Shown in pieces: positions 19,264-29,030 of a stretch of 64,000 bases of DNA. The stretch spans positions 1,116,001-1,180,000 of the forward strand of contig CAVYHD010000033.1 of NCBI GenBank assembly GCA_963768075.1, written 5' to 3'. The notes beneath the pieces are model-generated. The model was given only the letters and a program-made list of their open reading frames with translations. It made no database searches and was not told the origin of the DNA. Both the position numbers and the translations under genes were made by a program. The first letter of the stretch is position 1. Each line of letters opens with the position of its first letter. The DNA comes from QHXW01 sp963768075 (GTDB lineage: Bacteria > Acidobacteriota > Terriglobia > Bryobacterales > Bryobacteraceae).

Positions 19264-19909
19264 ATGGCCGACGAACTCGTTCTCTACACCAATCCGCGGT
19301 CGCGCGGCCGCATCGCGCGCTGGATGCTGGAAGAAGTCGGCCAGCCGTACCGCACCGAAGTGCTCGACTACGCCACCACGATGAAGGCGCCGGCCTATCT
19401 CGCCATCAACCCGATGGGCAAGGTGCCGGCGCTGCGCCACGGCGACGCCGTGGTGACCGAGGCGGCCGCCATCTGCGCCTATCTTGCCGACGCGTTTCCG
19501 CAGGCCAAGCTTGGCGCCGCCGCCGGGCGATCGGCTGCGCGCGCCTTATTACCGCTGGCTGTTCTTCGCCGCCGGCCCGATCGAGGCGGCGGTCAGCAAC
19601 AAGGCGTTCGGCTTCGTGGTGCCGCCGGAGCGCGAGGGCACGATCGGCTACGGCAGCTTCGATCGGGTCATGAACGACGCTCGAAGCAGGCGGTGTCGAG
19701 CGGCCGATTATCTGGTCGGCGACACCTTTACCGCCGCCGACGTCTATGTCGGCTCGCAGATCGGCTTTGGCCTGATGTTCGGGACGATCGAAAAGCGCCC
19801 GGCCTTCGAGCAGATACTGGCAGCGGATCAGCGCCCGCCCGGCCTGTCGTGCGCGCGCGAGCAGATCGACGACGCGCTGATGGCGCAGCAGAAGAAGGCG
19901 GCGAGCTGA
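19264..19909 (+). CDS. Glutathione S-transferase (frame-broken)
   Basis: Two-domain GST of about 210 residues. The thioredoxin-like N-domain reads ELVLYTNPRSRGRIARWMLE, with the cis-proline site as MGKVPALRHGD and the glutathione-contact EAAAICAYLADAFP. The C-terminal helical domain continues in a second frame: APYYRWLFFAAGPIEAAVSN and GYGSFDRV, then DYLVGDTFTAADVYVGSQIG, the usual N-capping region. Frame breaks lie near 19525, 19680 and 19830. It starts 78 bp after kdpE on the same strand and is convergent with, and overlaps the 3' end of, psd. Substrate unknown. Confidence 0.8.
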
Positions 19910-20796
19910 AGGAGCAGCGCCCGGCCATCGAGCAGCCGCATCAGCGGCTCGCCGACGCGGATAGTCGCGCCTTCGCGCACGTCATCGCACAGCGCGAAGC
20001 CTTCCGGCGCGAAGACGATGATGGTCGAGCCGTGCTCGAACCAGCCCAGCTCGTCGCCCTTTGCGAAATTCGGCATCGCAGGCGAAGACGTTGGGCCCGC
20101 GGTGCTGGAGGCTCAGAACGGACGTCGAGGAAATGCAGCCGAATGCTCGCGACCAGGATGGCGGCGACCGCGACCAACGTCACCGCGCTGGCCGCTCGGC
20201 GCAAGCTTCGTCTGCACGACCGCGCGCTCGTTCTTGCAGAACAGCCGCTCGACCCGCTTGAGCGCGATCGGATTGACGTTCCAGGTGTCGCCGGAAATGT
20301 AGATCACCTGCTCGATGCGGCAATCATGCGGCGCATGAAAGCGGTGATACATGCTCGAGGTCAGCCGCAGCGTCACATAGCGGCCGTTGCGGTGCGCCTC
20401 GACGAGGCCGGGATCGCCGAGCAGATCTTCGAGCGTGTAGGGAAAGCCCTTGGCCTGATAAAGCTCCGTGCCCGCGATCGCGCCGCAGGCGCCGACGATG
20501 GCGTCGCACGGGCTGACCAGAATGTCGGCTCGCCGGTCGATCGGGCGCGCGCCGTCCTTGAGCTCGCGGGTGAAGCAGTCGTGCATGCTGCGGAATTGCG
20601 TCTTCTTCGCCTCGCGCAGATCGAGGTCGGAGAACAGCCGCCACACGCCGATCGACAGATCGCGAACGAGCGGCTGCTCGATCCGGCTGAACCAGCCGAT
20701 GAACTGCGTCGCCAGCCGCCGCGGAATGCGGTTGGTGAGCAGGAAATTGATGTCCTCCTGCTCGAGCACGCGCAGGAGCTGGGAGCGGACCGTCAT
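19828..20796 (-). CDS. psd: Phosphatidylserine decarboxylase (frame-broken C-terminus)
   Basis: Pyruvoyl-dependent enzyme that converts phosphatidylserine to phosphatidylethanolamine at the inner membrane. The N-terminal two thirds read from the ATG at 20796: FTRELKDGARPID, SPCDAIVGACGAI, and LTSSMYHRFHAPHDC, with the conserved H-x-x-x-H charge-relay region. In other frames the C-terminus shows KGDELGWFEHGSTIIVF, containing the GST self-cleavage site that creates the pyruvoyl group. Breaks are near 20200 and 20080. The exact stop is uncertain; the frame closes at 19828, inside the convergent GST gene. It is divergent from the aminotransferase, with 37 bp between the two starts, so the promoters must overlap. 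Confidence 0.85.
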
Positions 20797-20833
20797 GGCG
20801 CTGTCAACTCCGGCGCGGTAAACCGCGATTCGA

Positions 20834-22520
20834 TGGAATGGGCCACAACGACACTCGGCGCTCTATGGGGTCGGCGCCGCGGCGCTCGCGACCTCGCTGG
20901 TGACGTTGCGGCGGCGGCTCGAACTGTCGCAGGCCAAGCATCGATCGCTCGCCGGCCATGCCCGGATCGCGCGGCGGCTGGCCGGCCTTCGTGCCGTTCT
21001 ACGAATACGACGAGGAGCGATTCTTCTGCTCCGACGGCGCCCCGCCGGACGATCGCGGCGCGCCGCCGCGCCGGCTTCGCGCGGCTGTCGGCGCTCTACA
21101 AGACGCGCTTTGCCGAAACCATCCGGCGCACCGCCGAGGCCGCCGGCGGCATTTCCGATCTGCAATTCACCGACGCCTATCGCGTGCCGTTCCAGTATCA
21201 GCCGCCATGTGCGCGCGACATCTGCCCGCCGCCGCCTTCGTGCAATCGAGCGCCGGCGTGACCGTCACCGATCTCGACGGCAACCGCGTTCTACGACCTG
21301 ACCGGCTCCTACGGCGTCAACGTGTTCGGCTACGATTTCTACAAGGACGCATCGAGCGCGGCGCCGCGCGCGTGCGCGAGCTCGGCCCGGTGCTCGGCGC
21401 CTATCATCCCTTGATCGTCGAGAACGTGAAACTGCTGAAGGAGATTTCCGGCCTCGACGAAGTCTCGTTCCACATGTCGGGCACCGAGGCGGTGATGCAG
21501 GCGGTGCGGCTTGCGCGCTATCACACGCGGCGCTCGCATCTGGTGCGGTTTTGCGGCGCCTATCACGGCTGGTGGGGCGACGTGCAGCCGGGCATCGGCA
21601 ATCCGCTGCCGGCGCACGAGACCTATACGCTCGAGCGACATGTCCGAGGATGCGCTGCGCGTGCTGCGCACGCGCGAGCAACATCGCCTGCGTGCTGGTC
21701 AACCCGCTGCAGGCGCTGCATCCGAACGCCTCGCGCGCCGAGCGATTCGGCGCTGCTCGACAGCACGCGCGCGCGCGCATTTCGACAAGGACGCCTATGC
21801 CGATTGGCTCAAGCGCCTGCGCGCGGTCTGCGACGAGCGCAACATCGTCCTGATCTTCGACGAGGTGTTCGTCGGCTTCCGCCTCGCCAGAGGCGGCGCG
21901 CAGGAGTATTTCGGCGTCCGCGCCGATCTCGTCACCTACGGCAAGACGCTCGGCGGCGGGCTGCCGATCGGCGTCGTCTGCGGCCGCCGCGAGCTGATGA
22001 AGCGTTTCCGCGACGACCGGCCGGCCGACATCTGCTTTGCCCGCGGCACGTTCAATTCGCATCCCTACGTCATGGCGGCGATGAACGAGTTCCTGCGCCA
22101 CCTGCAGACGCCGCAAGCGCAGGACGCGCTACCGCGACCTCGACCGGATCTGGGACGAGCGCGCGCAGCGCGGCTCAACGAGCGCCTGCGCGCCGAAGCG
22201 CTTGCCGGTCGAGGTCGCCAACATGTCGTCGATCTGGACCGTCTGCTACACGCGAGCCGTCGCGCTACAACTGGATGCTGCAATATTATCTGCGCGCCGA
22301 AGGGCTGGCGTTGAGCTGGGTCGGAACCGGCCGCCTGATCTTCAGCCTCAATTACACCGATGCCGATTTCGCCGCCGTCGCCGACCGTTTCGTCGCCGCG
22401 GCACGAGCCATGCAGCGAGGACGGCTGGTGGTGGCAGCGATCCGGCGCTGACCAACCGATCGATCAAGCGGGCGATCCTCAAGGAGATGATCGCCCGCCG
22501 ATTGTTTTCGCAACGGCTGA
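20834..22520 (+). CDS. Membrane-anchored class III aminotransferase, GSA-aminotransferase-like (frame-broken)
   Basis: PLP-dependent aminotransferase of fold type I, closest in text to glutamate-1-semialdehyde aminomutases. Joined frames give SSAGVTVTDLDGNRFYDLTG, FHMSGTEAVMQAVRLARYHT, FCGAYHGWWGDVQPG, IVLIFDEVFVGFR and TYGKTLGGGLPIGVVCGR; the Lys in the last is the expected PLP lysine. Unlike hemL it has an N-terminal extension of about 120 residues with one hydrophobic helix (reading ATSLVTLRRRLELSQ after it). Several breaks occur (about 20870, 20990, 21050, 21290, 21348, 21640, 21680, 21750, 22125, 22205, 22250). The 3' end is approximate. Its place among lipid genes suggests an amino-lipid or lipid head-group reaction rather than haem synthesis; this is inference. 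Confidence 0.75.
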
Positions 22521-22542
22521 GTTCGCGCGGCCGATTGCAGCC

Positions 22543-23188
22543 TCAGGTCGGCCGCGGCGCTTCCTCGGCTTCCTCCTCGTCCCAGTCGGCGCTGCACCGA
22601 TGCCGGGATCGATCAGCTCGCCGCGCAGGAGCGCAAGCGGCGCCTTGTGGTAGAGCTTGATGTCGTGGAACGGGTCGGTGAGGATTTTGGTGGCCCACAC
22701 CAGCCCGGTCTGCACGTCCTTGATAGGAACAGCTGAACGGTGCGGAACAGCACCCCGCCGATGCCGAGCGCGAGCCAGATGTCCGCGACATGGCGGACGA
22801 ACTCGGTCTTGTCGGCGTGCGGCGTGAACAGGCCGAAATAGGTCGGATCGAAATAGAGCGGCAGCGGCGACAGCGCCCAGATCGTCAGCAGCACGACCTT
22901 GCGCCGCAGATTGTAGCCGACCTTGATCTCTTCCTTGTATTCGTGGCTGGCCTGATTGACCACGTCATAGTCCCTGGGCTCGAAGAAAAAATGCCCGGAC
23001 TGCCGCGTGGTCATCGCCACCAGCCAGCCGGCCAGCGCCGAGATCGCCGGATCCTTGAAGATCATCACATAGGAAAACAGAAAGCTGATGGCGCTGACGA
23101 GATGAAGCGACTGATTGATCCGGCTGTGGTGATAGTAGCGATGATCGTCCCAGCGCTGGATCCGCAAAGTCTCGAGAAAGCTGTCCAT
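22543..23188 (-). CDS. Membrane protein with Mpo1/DUF962-like pattern (frame-broken end)
   Basis: A protein of about 215 residues with three to four hydrophobic segments. It begins MDSFLETLRIQRWDDHRYYH, then HSRINQSLHLVSAISFLFSY and TTRQSGHFFFEPRDYD. The H-x-x-x-N-x-x-x-H spacing in the first helix and GHFFFEP in the second resemble the His motifs of the Mpo1/DUF962 family, iron-dependent dioxygenases acting on 2-hydroxy fatty acids. The match is at motif level only. The C-terminus needs two frame changes near 22725 and 22605 and ends in an acidic tail, DEEEAEEAPRPT. It is 113 bp downstream of the PmtA-like gene on the same strand and convergent with the aminotransferase. Confidence 0.6.
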
Positions 23189-23301
23189 CGATCTCCCCCG
23201 TCGTGAGGTCATCCGGCCTGGATATGGCGATTTGATGAATCCCTTGTGACAGGGAGGAAAAGAAGCGTCGCGCGAATCGCCGGCCGCGACGCTTCGTCGG
23301 T

Positions 23302-24017
23302 TCAGCTCGCGGCGCGCGCCGCCGGATAATTTCCTGCGCGGCGCCGTCGCGCGCTCGCGCGGCGCCATCGTCCTTGGCGAAGCGAATGAGCGAGAAATGC
23401 CCGAGCGGCGGCATGGCGCGCCGCTCGATGAGGCGCATGCCGCGCGTCCGCTTCGCCCACCGCGCGTAGCGCTCGAAGGAAAATTCCGTGCGCCAGCCGA
23501 GCTTGCGCGCCGCCGGCGCGAACCAATGCTCGAGCGCGCGCCGCAATCCCGCCTCGGCGCCGACGCGGCTGACCAGCACGATCTCGCCGCCCGGCTTGAG
23601 CACGCGGGCGAATTCGTCGAGCGTCGCCTCCGGATTCGGCACCGTGGTGACCACGTATTGCGCGACCACCACATCGAACGAATGCATCGGGAAAGGACAG
23701 ATGCTCGGCATCCATCACCCAAAGCCCCTCGACATTCTCAGTCCGAATTCGGCGACGCGCTCCTGCGCCTTGCGCAACATCGGCTCGGAAATGTCGACGC
23801 CGCAAAGCCGGCAGTCCCGCGAATAGTGCGGCAGCGAGATGCCGGTGCCGACGCCGACTTCGAGAATGCGGCCGCCGACGCGTTCGGCGGCCGCGATGGC
23901 GGCATGGCGGCCGCGCTCGAACACCGCGCCGAACACCAGATCGTAGACCGGCGCCCAGCGCGCATAGGCCTTGGTGATCGTTTGCTTGTCGAGTTCCGCG
24001 TGCGAGAGAGTGATCAT
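23302..24017 (-). CDS. pmtA: SAM-dependent methyltransferase, PmtA-like (frame-broken)
   Basis: Class I methyltransferase resembling PmtA, which methylates phosphatidylethanolamine towards phosphatidylcholine. The start reads TITKAYARWAPVYDLVFGAV, a typical PmtA opening. Motif I is RILEVGVGTGISLPHYS, the acidic ribose contact is CGVDISEPMLRKA, and motif post-II is FDVVVAQYVVTTVPNPEATL followed by VLKPGGEIVLVSR. A frame change lies near 23715. The 3' end is uncertain because two frames are plausible after RFAKDDG. With psd 3 kb away, the two successive steps PS to PE to PC are represented. The symbol rests on sequence style and context, not on a search. Confidence 0.72.
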
Positions 24018-24065
24018 GCGTGATCCTCTTGTTGCAGGCGAACAATGACAGTCGGTCGCGCCGCC

Positions 24066-25122
24066 TCAGCCGGGGGCGGTTTCGGTGATCGTCATCGCCA
24101 GTTTCGGGTTCGCGGCTGCCGCGCCGCCACCTTGCGGACGTGGCCGAGGAATTGGCGCGCGCTGTTTTCCCAGGAGTAGTTCAGCGCGAATTTGCGGCAG
24201 GCATCGCGGGAAAAGCTGCAGCGCCTCCATGCAGGCGACGCCGAGATCCTCGTGCAAAACGCCGATCGGATTGTCGCCGACAACGTCCTTCGGGCCGGTG
24301 ACCGGAAAAGCGGCAATGGGAACGCCGCTCGCGAGCGCCTCGAGCTGCACGATGCCGAAAGTGTCGGTGCGGCTCGGAAACACGAAGACATCCGCGGCCG
24401 CGAGATGCGCGGCGAGAATGCCGTTGTCCAGAGGCCCGAGGAATTTTGCGTCGGGAAAGTCGCGCTTGAGCTTGCTCCTCTTGCGGCCCGGCGCCGATCA
24501 CGACTTTGGTGCCGGGCAGATCGAGCGAAAGGAACGCTTCCAGATTCTTTTCGACCGCAACGCGGCCAACGGTCATGAAGATCGGCCGCGGCAAGTCGAG
24601 ATCGATGGCGCGGTCGGGCCTGAACAGATCGACATCCACCCCGCGGGTCCACATGCCGAGATTGGCGAATCCGCGCTGGCCAAGCTCGCTCATCAGCGAG
24701 GGCGTCGCCACCATCGTCACCGTGGCGGCGGCGTGGAACCATCGCAACGCCGCGTAGATCCAGGCTTCCGGGATCGGCGAGCGGGCCGAAATATATTCCG
24801 GGAAACCGCGTCGTATAGCTCGTCGTGAACGGCCGGCCGTGCCGGCGGCAATAGGAGCGCACCGCGAAGCCGATCGGACCTTCGGTCGCGATATGGATGG
24901 CGTCCGGCCGCGCCGCCTCGATGCGCGCGGCGATCCCGCCGGCTCGGCCAGCGCAAGCCGCAAGCCGGGATAGGTCGGCACCGGAAAGGTGGGAAATCCT
25001 TCCGGCGAGAGGAACTCGATCGCCGCACCGAGCTTGTTGGCGGCGCGCGCCAGCGAGTTCAGCGTGCGCACGACGCCATTGACCTGCGGATGCCAGGCGT
25101 CGGTCGCGACGAGAACTTTCAT
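24066..25122 (-). CDS. GT4-type glycosyltransferase (frame-broken)
   Basis: GT-B fold glycosyltransferase of family 4, about 350 residues. From the ATG at 25122 it reads MKVLVATDAWHPQVNGVVRT, the donor-side N-terminus typical of mannosyl- or glucosyl-transferases acting on diacylglycerol or polyprenyl lipids. In other frames follow PDAIHIATEGPIGFAVRSYC, RFPEYISARSPIP, GVDVDLFRPD, IFMTVGRVAVEKNLEAFLSL, and VFPSRTDTFGIVQLEALASG, which holds the E-x7-E sugar-nucleotide motif. Breaks lie near 24950, 24800, 24475, 24385 and 24170. It is 48 bp upstream of the methyltransferase on the same strand, so a glycolipid role is plausible. Acceptor and sugar are unknown. Confidence 0.8.
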
Positions 25123-25159
25123 CTGGCGCTTTCCGGCCGCGACCGCCCGGCTCGCGATG

Positions 25160-25180
25160 TTGTCGAATCGCATGCGACAA
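25160..25180. promoter_or_regulatory. Inverted repeat before the glycosyltransferase
   Basis: TTGTCG and CGACAA, 9 bp apart, lie about 40 bp upstream of the chosen ATG of the glycosyltransferase. This is a possible operator. Confidence 0.3.
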
Positions 25181-25248
25181 CAATTGCCGTTTCATGTCTC
25201 AATCATGTGACGGCGCGGCGCCGATCGCGGTTCCGAATGCGCTCGCAT

Positions 25249-25266
25249 CGTAACAATGTTGTTACG
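25249..25266. promoter_or_regulatory. Perfect palindrome between divergent lipid genes
   Basis: CGTAACAATGTTGTTACG has perfect 8-bp arms around TG. It sits between the divergent starts of the glycosyltransferase (25122) and the YbhN-like gene (25348). Its size and symmetry fit a dimeric repressor such as a TetR-type protein. No regulator gene is adjacent. Confidence 0.55.
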
Positions 25267-25347
25267 AAACGATGAGAACTTGCCGCCGCGAATCAGATGA
25301 CGATCTTGTGTCGGCGGGGACGCTCATCACCGCAAGCCGAAGGCGAC

Positions 25348-26333
25348 GTGACGAGCACCGCGCAGACAATCATTCCCCGATTCGGCCGGAACAGAATCAG
25401 CGTCGCGATCAGCCTGTTGATCCTCGCCATCGCTGTGTTCACGCTCTATCAGCTGTTGCGCGACATCGAGTTCGGCAAGGTCGTCGCCGCGCTCGAAGCG
25501 CAGTCGACACACAAAATCGCTATCGCCGGCGCGTTCGTGGTCGCCGGCTATGTCACGCTGACCTTCTACGATGTCTTTGCGCTGCGCACGATCGGCCGGC
25601 AGGAGGTCCCCTACCCCGTCGCCGCGTTGGCGAGCTTCACCAGCTCCACCATCGGCCACACTCTCGGCGCCGCCGTGCTGACTGGCGGCCTGGTCAGGCT
25701 GCGCATCTACTCGCCTGGGGATTGACCGTCGTCGATATCGCCAAGATCGCCTTCGTCACGGGAATGACGTTCTGGCTCGGCAACGCGTCGCTGCTCGGCG
25801 GCGCCATGGCCTACGCGCCGGAGGCGGCGAGCGCCGTCGATCACCTGCCGCCGTGGATCAACCGGGCGATCGGGCTGGCGGCATTGCTGCCATCGCCGGC
25901 TATTTGGTCTGGCTCGCCGGGCCGCGCGCCGTCGGCCGCTCCGGCTGGCGCATCGTCCTGCCCTCTGCGCGTGACGCTGGTGCAGATCGGGATCGGAGCG
26001 ACGGACCTGTGCCTGGTGACGCTCGCGATGTACATCTTGCTGCCGCCGAGTCCCGCGGTCGGCTTCCTCACTGTCCTCGTCATCTTCCTCACTGCAACGC
26101 TCCTCGGCACGGTCAGCCATGCGCCGGCGGTCTCGGCGTCATCGAGGCGACGATGCTTGCTCGGGCTTCCGCAATTTCAGAAGGAGGAGTTGCTGGCGGC
26201 GCTGTTGACGTTCCGCGTTCTCTATTTCGTCCTTCCGCTCTTCTTCGCCGCGCTGTCGCTCGGTCTGCGGGAACTTCGGCTGCTGGCGCGGCCAGAGTCC
26301 GCCGGACGGAACCGCGACAACCAGGACGAATGA
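25348..26333 (+). CDS. YbhN/LPG-synthase-TM-like membrane protein (frame-broken)
   Basis: Integral membrane protein of the UPF0104/lysylphosphatidylglycerol synthetase transmembrane family, about 325 residues. Joined frames show eight hydrophobic segments, with ISVAISLLILAIAVFTLYQL, TLTFYDVFALRTIG, YPVAALASFTSSTIGHTLGA, LTGGLVRLRIYSPWGLT and HAPGGLGVIEATML; the last four are the conserved core of the family. The catalytic aminoacyl-transfer domain of MprF is absent, so it is the short form, which may move or sense lipids. The GTG at 25348 is preceded by GAAGG. Breaks lie near 25715, 25893, 25968, 26121 and 26157. Confidence 0.8.
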
Positions 26334-26553
26334 CAGGCGGCGGCAGGCGGATATTTGCCGTCGCAACCCTGCGGCCGCTTGGCCCGATCCCCTCTCGACC
26401 GCCCGCAACCTTGTAAGGCGGAACGCCCACGTTAAGGTTTGCCGCGTAGATCGGGGCTGATTGTGGCGAGTAGAGTTATGTTCCCGGGGCTCGAAAGCAG
26501 TCGCCATCCCCGTCGCCAGGCTCGCGGTCGGCACGCGATTGTTTCGACGCCGA

Positions 26554-28011
26554 ATGGGGCTTTTCCGCCGGTTTTTCTTCCCCGCCGGTTGCGGATCGAC
26601 CGGCGCGGCGCGCTATGGCTGCCGCCGTCTTTATGGCGTGGCGCTCGTCGGCGCCGCGCCGCGCCCTGCCGCCGCGGAAACGATCGAGGCGGCGCTGGCG
26701 AGAGCCTACGAGAACAATCCGCAACTCAACGCCCAGCGCGCCATCGTGCGCCAGACCGACGAGGGCGTGGCGCAGGCGCTCTCCGGCTATCGCCCGACGC
26801 TGTCCGCGAACGCCGCGGTCGGCGAGCAGTTCACCAACGAGACCGGAACTCATTCCGCCTATTCCGCCGGGATTGCCCAATGGCGCGGCGTTCACGATCA
26901 AAGGATACACCACCCCGAACTCGGTCGGCGTTACCGGCCCGCAGACCCTGTTCAACGGCGAGCAGACCGCCAACAAGGTGCGCGCGGCCGAAAGCCAGGT
27001 CTCCCCGGCGCGCGAGACGCTGCGCATGATGGAGCAATCCGTGCTGCTATCGGCTGCGACCGTCTACATGGACATGTCGCGCGACACCGCGAATCTCGAA
27101 GTGCAACAAAACAACCTGCGTGTTTCGAGCGCACGCTCAAGGATACCCGCAACCGCTTCTCCGCCGGCCAGGTGACGCTGACCGACGTTGCTCAGGCCGA
27201 GGCCCAGTTGGCGGCCGGCGAAGCGAGCCTGCATGCGGCGGAATCGACGCTGATGACGACGAAGGCCAATTATCGCCGCATCATCGGCAACGATCCGGCC
27301 AATCTTGCGCCGGCGTCGCCGGTGGACCGGCTGGCGCCGCCGACGTTGAACGCGGCGATCGCGCTTGGCGCGGCGCAAAATCCGTCCGTGCTCGCCGCGC
27401 TATACGGCGTCGATGTCGCGCAACTGCAGGTGAAGATCGCCGAAGGCGCGCTTTGGCCGACGCTGGCCCTGCAGGGCAGCGTCCAGCAGCAAACCCTTCC
27501 CAACATCATCACGCCGAATCTGTTCCTGGGAACGGCGATGCTGAACCTATCGGTGCCGATCTACCAAGGCGGCGCCGAATACTCGGCCATCCGCCTCGAC
27601 AAGGAGACGGTCGCCCAGCAGCGCCTGAACGTCGATCAGGTGCGCGACCAGACCCGGGCCAACGTCGTGCAGGCTTGGGGGCAGTTGCAGGCTGCAAAGG
27701 CGCAGGTCGAGGCCGCTCACCGCCAGAACGAGGCTTCCGAGCGGGCGCTCAACGGCGTGCGCAACGAGGCGCAGGCTGGCCAGCGCACCACCCTCGACCT
27801 GCTCAACGCCCAGCAGGCGCTGGTCAATGCGCGCGTCAGCCTGATCGTCGCCCAACACGACCGCGTGGTCGCCTCGTATAGCCTGGTGTCGGCGGTCGGC
27901 CGGCTTTCGGCCGAGGTGCTCGGCCTGCCGGTCTCCGTCTACGACCCCGCAACGCACTACCACCAGGTCCGCGATGCCTGGTTCGGCATGCGCACGCCAA
28001 GCGGCCAGTAA
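26554..28011 (+). CDS. tolC: TolC-family outer membrane protein (two compensating frame breaks)
   Basis: Outer membrane channel for type I secretion or efflux. The ATG at 26554 gives a signal region ending PRPAAAETIEAALARAYENN; TIEAAL after the cleavage site is typical of TolC. The middle, KGYTTPNSVGVTGPQTLFNG, QSVLLSAATVYMDMSRDTA and VQQNNLRV, reads in another frame between about 26880 and 27120. The frame then returns to the first with FSAGQVTLTDVAQAEAQLAA and ends with QRTTLDLLNAQQALVNARVS and VSAVGRLSAEVLGL. The two shifts cancel, so the stop is reached normally. Length of about 485 residues is usual. No pump gene is adjacent. Confidence 0.85.
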   Translation: MGLFRRFFFPAGCGSTGAARYGCRRLYGVALVGAAPRPAAAETIEAALARAYENNPQLNAQRAIVRQTDEGVAQALSGYRPTLSANAAVGEQFTNETGTHSAYSAGIAQWRGVHDQRIHHPELGRRYRPADPVQRRADRQQGARGRKPGLPGARDAAHDGAIRAAIGCDRLHGHVARHRESRSATKQPACFERTLKDTRNRFSAGQVTLTDVAQAEAQLAAGEASLHAAESTLMTTKANYRRIIGNDPANLAPASPVDRLAPPTLNAAIALGAAQNPSVLAALYGVDVAQLQVKIAEGALWPTLALQGSVQQQTLPNIITPNLFLGTAMLNLSVPIYQGGAEYSAIRLDKETVAQQRLNVDQVRDQTRANVVQAWGQLQAAKAQVEAAHRQNEASERALNGVRNEAQAGQRTTLDLLNAQQALVNARVSLIVAQHDRVVASYSLVSAVGRLSAEVLGLPVSVYDPATHYHQVRDAWFGMRTPSGQ

Positions 28012-28146
28012 GCCAAGACGGGTCGATTGCGGACATTTAATGCTGCGCGTAGAAGATGATCCGGCACGCGGCGGCGCGGTAGGTTGCCGCCCAAACAACG
28101 TTGATTCGGTCCCGGCTGGCCCTCGGCAGATGCGAACGAGCGAAGG

Positions 28147-28968
28147 ATGAACAACGCAAATCTGGACCCGAGCGCCATATTCCACCGCGCCCTCGACATG
28201 GCGACACAGAGCTTGCGGATCGAAAAGGTGCTGACGCATTTCGGTCTCGATCCGGCGCATCTGACTTTCGAGGCGGTGATCAGCCGGCTGGTCGAGCTGA
28301 TACTGGCCAACATTAATTTCACCAACATGCTGGCACTGACCGGCGCGGTGTTTTACGTCGCCACATTGATGGTGCGCACGATCGTGCCGCTGCGCATCAT
28401 CGGCATCATCAGCATGGTGTTCTTCATCGCTTACGGCGCGATGGCCGGCGCGGTGACCACCTTCCTGCTCTATCTGCTGTCGCTGCCGATCAACGTCTTC
28501 CGGCTTCGACAGATGCTGAGCCTGGTGCGTAAAGCGCGAGTTTCCGCGCAGGGCGATCTGTCGATGGACTGGCTGCGGCCGTTCATGATCCCGCGAAAGT
28601 ATCGCCGCGGCGACGTGCTGTTTCACAAAGGCGACGTGGCCAAGGAAATGCTCCTGACCGTGACCGGCAAATTCCTGGTCAAGGAGATCAACATCGAGCT
28701 ACCGCCCGGACGTTTCATGGGTGAACTCGGCTTTGTCGCGCCGGAAAATCGGCGGACGCAGACGGTCGAATGCATCGAGGATGGCGACGTGCTCACCATC
28801 ACCTACGAAAAGCTGCTCGAGCTTTATTTCCAGAATCCGGAATTCGGCTACTATTTCCTGCGCCTGACCAGCGAGCGCTTGATGCAAAACATTTCGCGGC
28901 TCGAAGGAGAGATCGAGGCGAACAAAGCGGCCTTGAGCGACCAGAGCCCGTCGACCGGCGCTGTCTAA
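28147..28968 (+). CDS. Membrane protein with cyclic-nucleotide-binding domain
   Basis: A 273-residue protein with an N-terminal membrane part and a C-terminal cNMP-binding domain. Hydrophobic segments lie at about residues 58-75 (FTNMLALTGAVFYVATLMV), 78-95 (VPLRIIGIISMVFFIAYG) and 98-115. The binding domain runs from about 145 to 250: RRGDVLFHKGDVAKEMLLTV, FMGELGFVAPENRRTQTV, with the phosphate-binding-cassette-like F-x-G-E-L and a late R, then DVLTITYEKLLELY. The arrangement of three helices plus this domain resembles bacterial Popeye-like proteins. Ligand is unknown; two class III cyclase genes in the window could supply cAMP. It stands alone, 135 bp after tolC. Confidence 0.75.
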   Translation: MNNANLDPSAIFHRALDMATQSLRIEKVLTHFGLDPAHLTFEAVISRLVELILANINFTNMLALTGAVFYVATLMVRTIVPLRIIGIISMVFFIAYGAMAGAVTTFLLYLLSLPINVFRLRQMLSLVRKARVSAQGDLSMDWLRPFMIPRKYRRGDVLFHKGDVAKEMLLTVTGKFLVKEINIELPPGRFMGELGFVAPENRRTQTVECIEDGDVLTITYEKLLELYFQNPEFGYYFLRLTSERLMQNISRLEGEIEANKAALSDQSPSTGAV

Positions 28969-29030
28969 ATCTTTCCGCTTCCGGCGACCTTACGTCCGGC
29001 GACACGCGCGCCGCCGGACGTATCGGTCGT

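Noticed and set aside
27509..28626. Long minus-strand frames opposite tolC and the cNMP-binding gene
   Set aside because: No domains and antisense-type composition; both plus-strand genes are clear.
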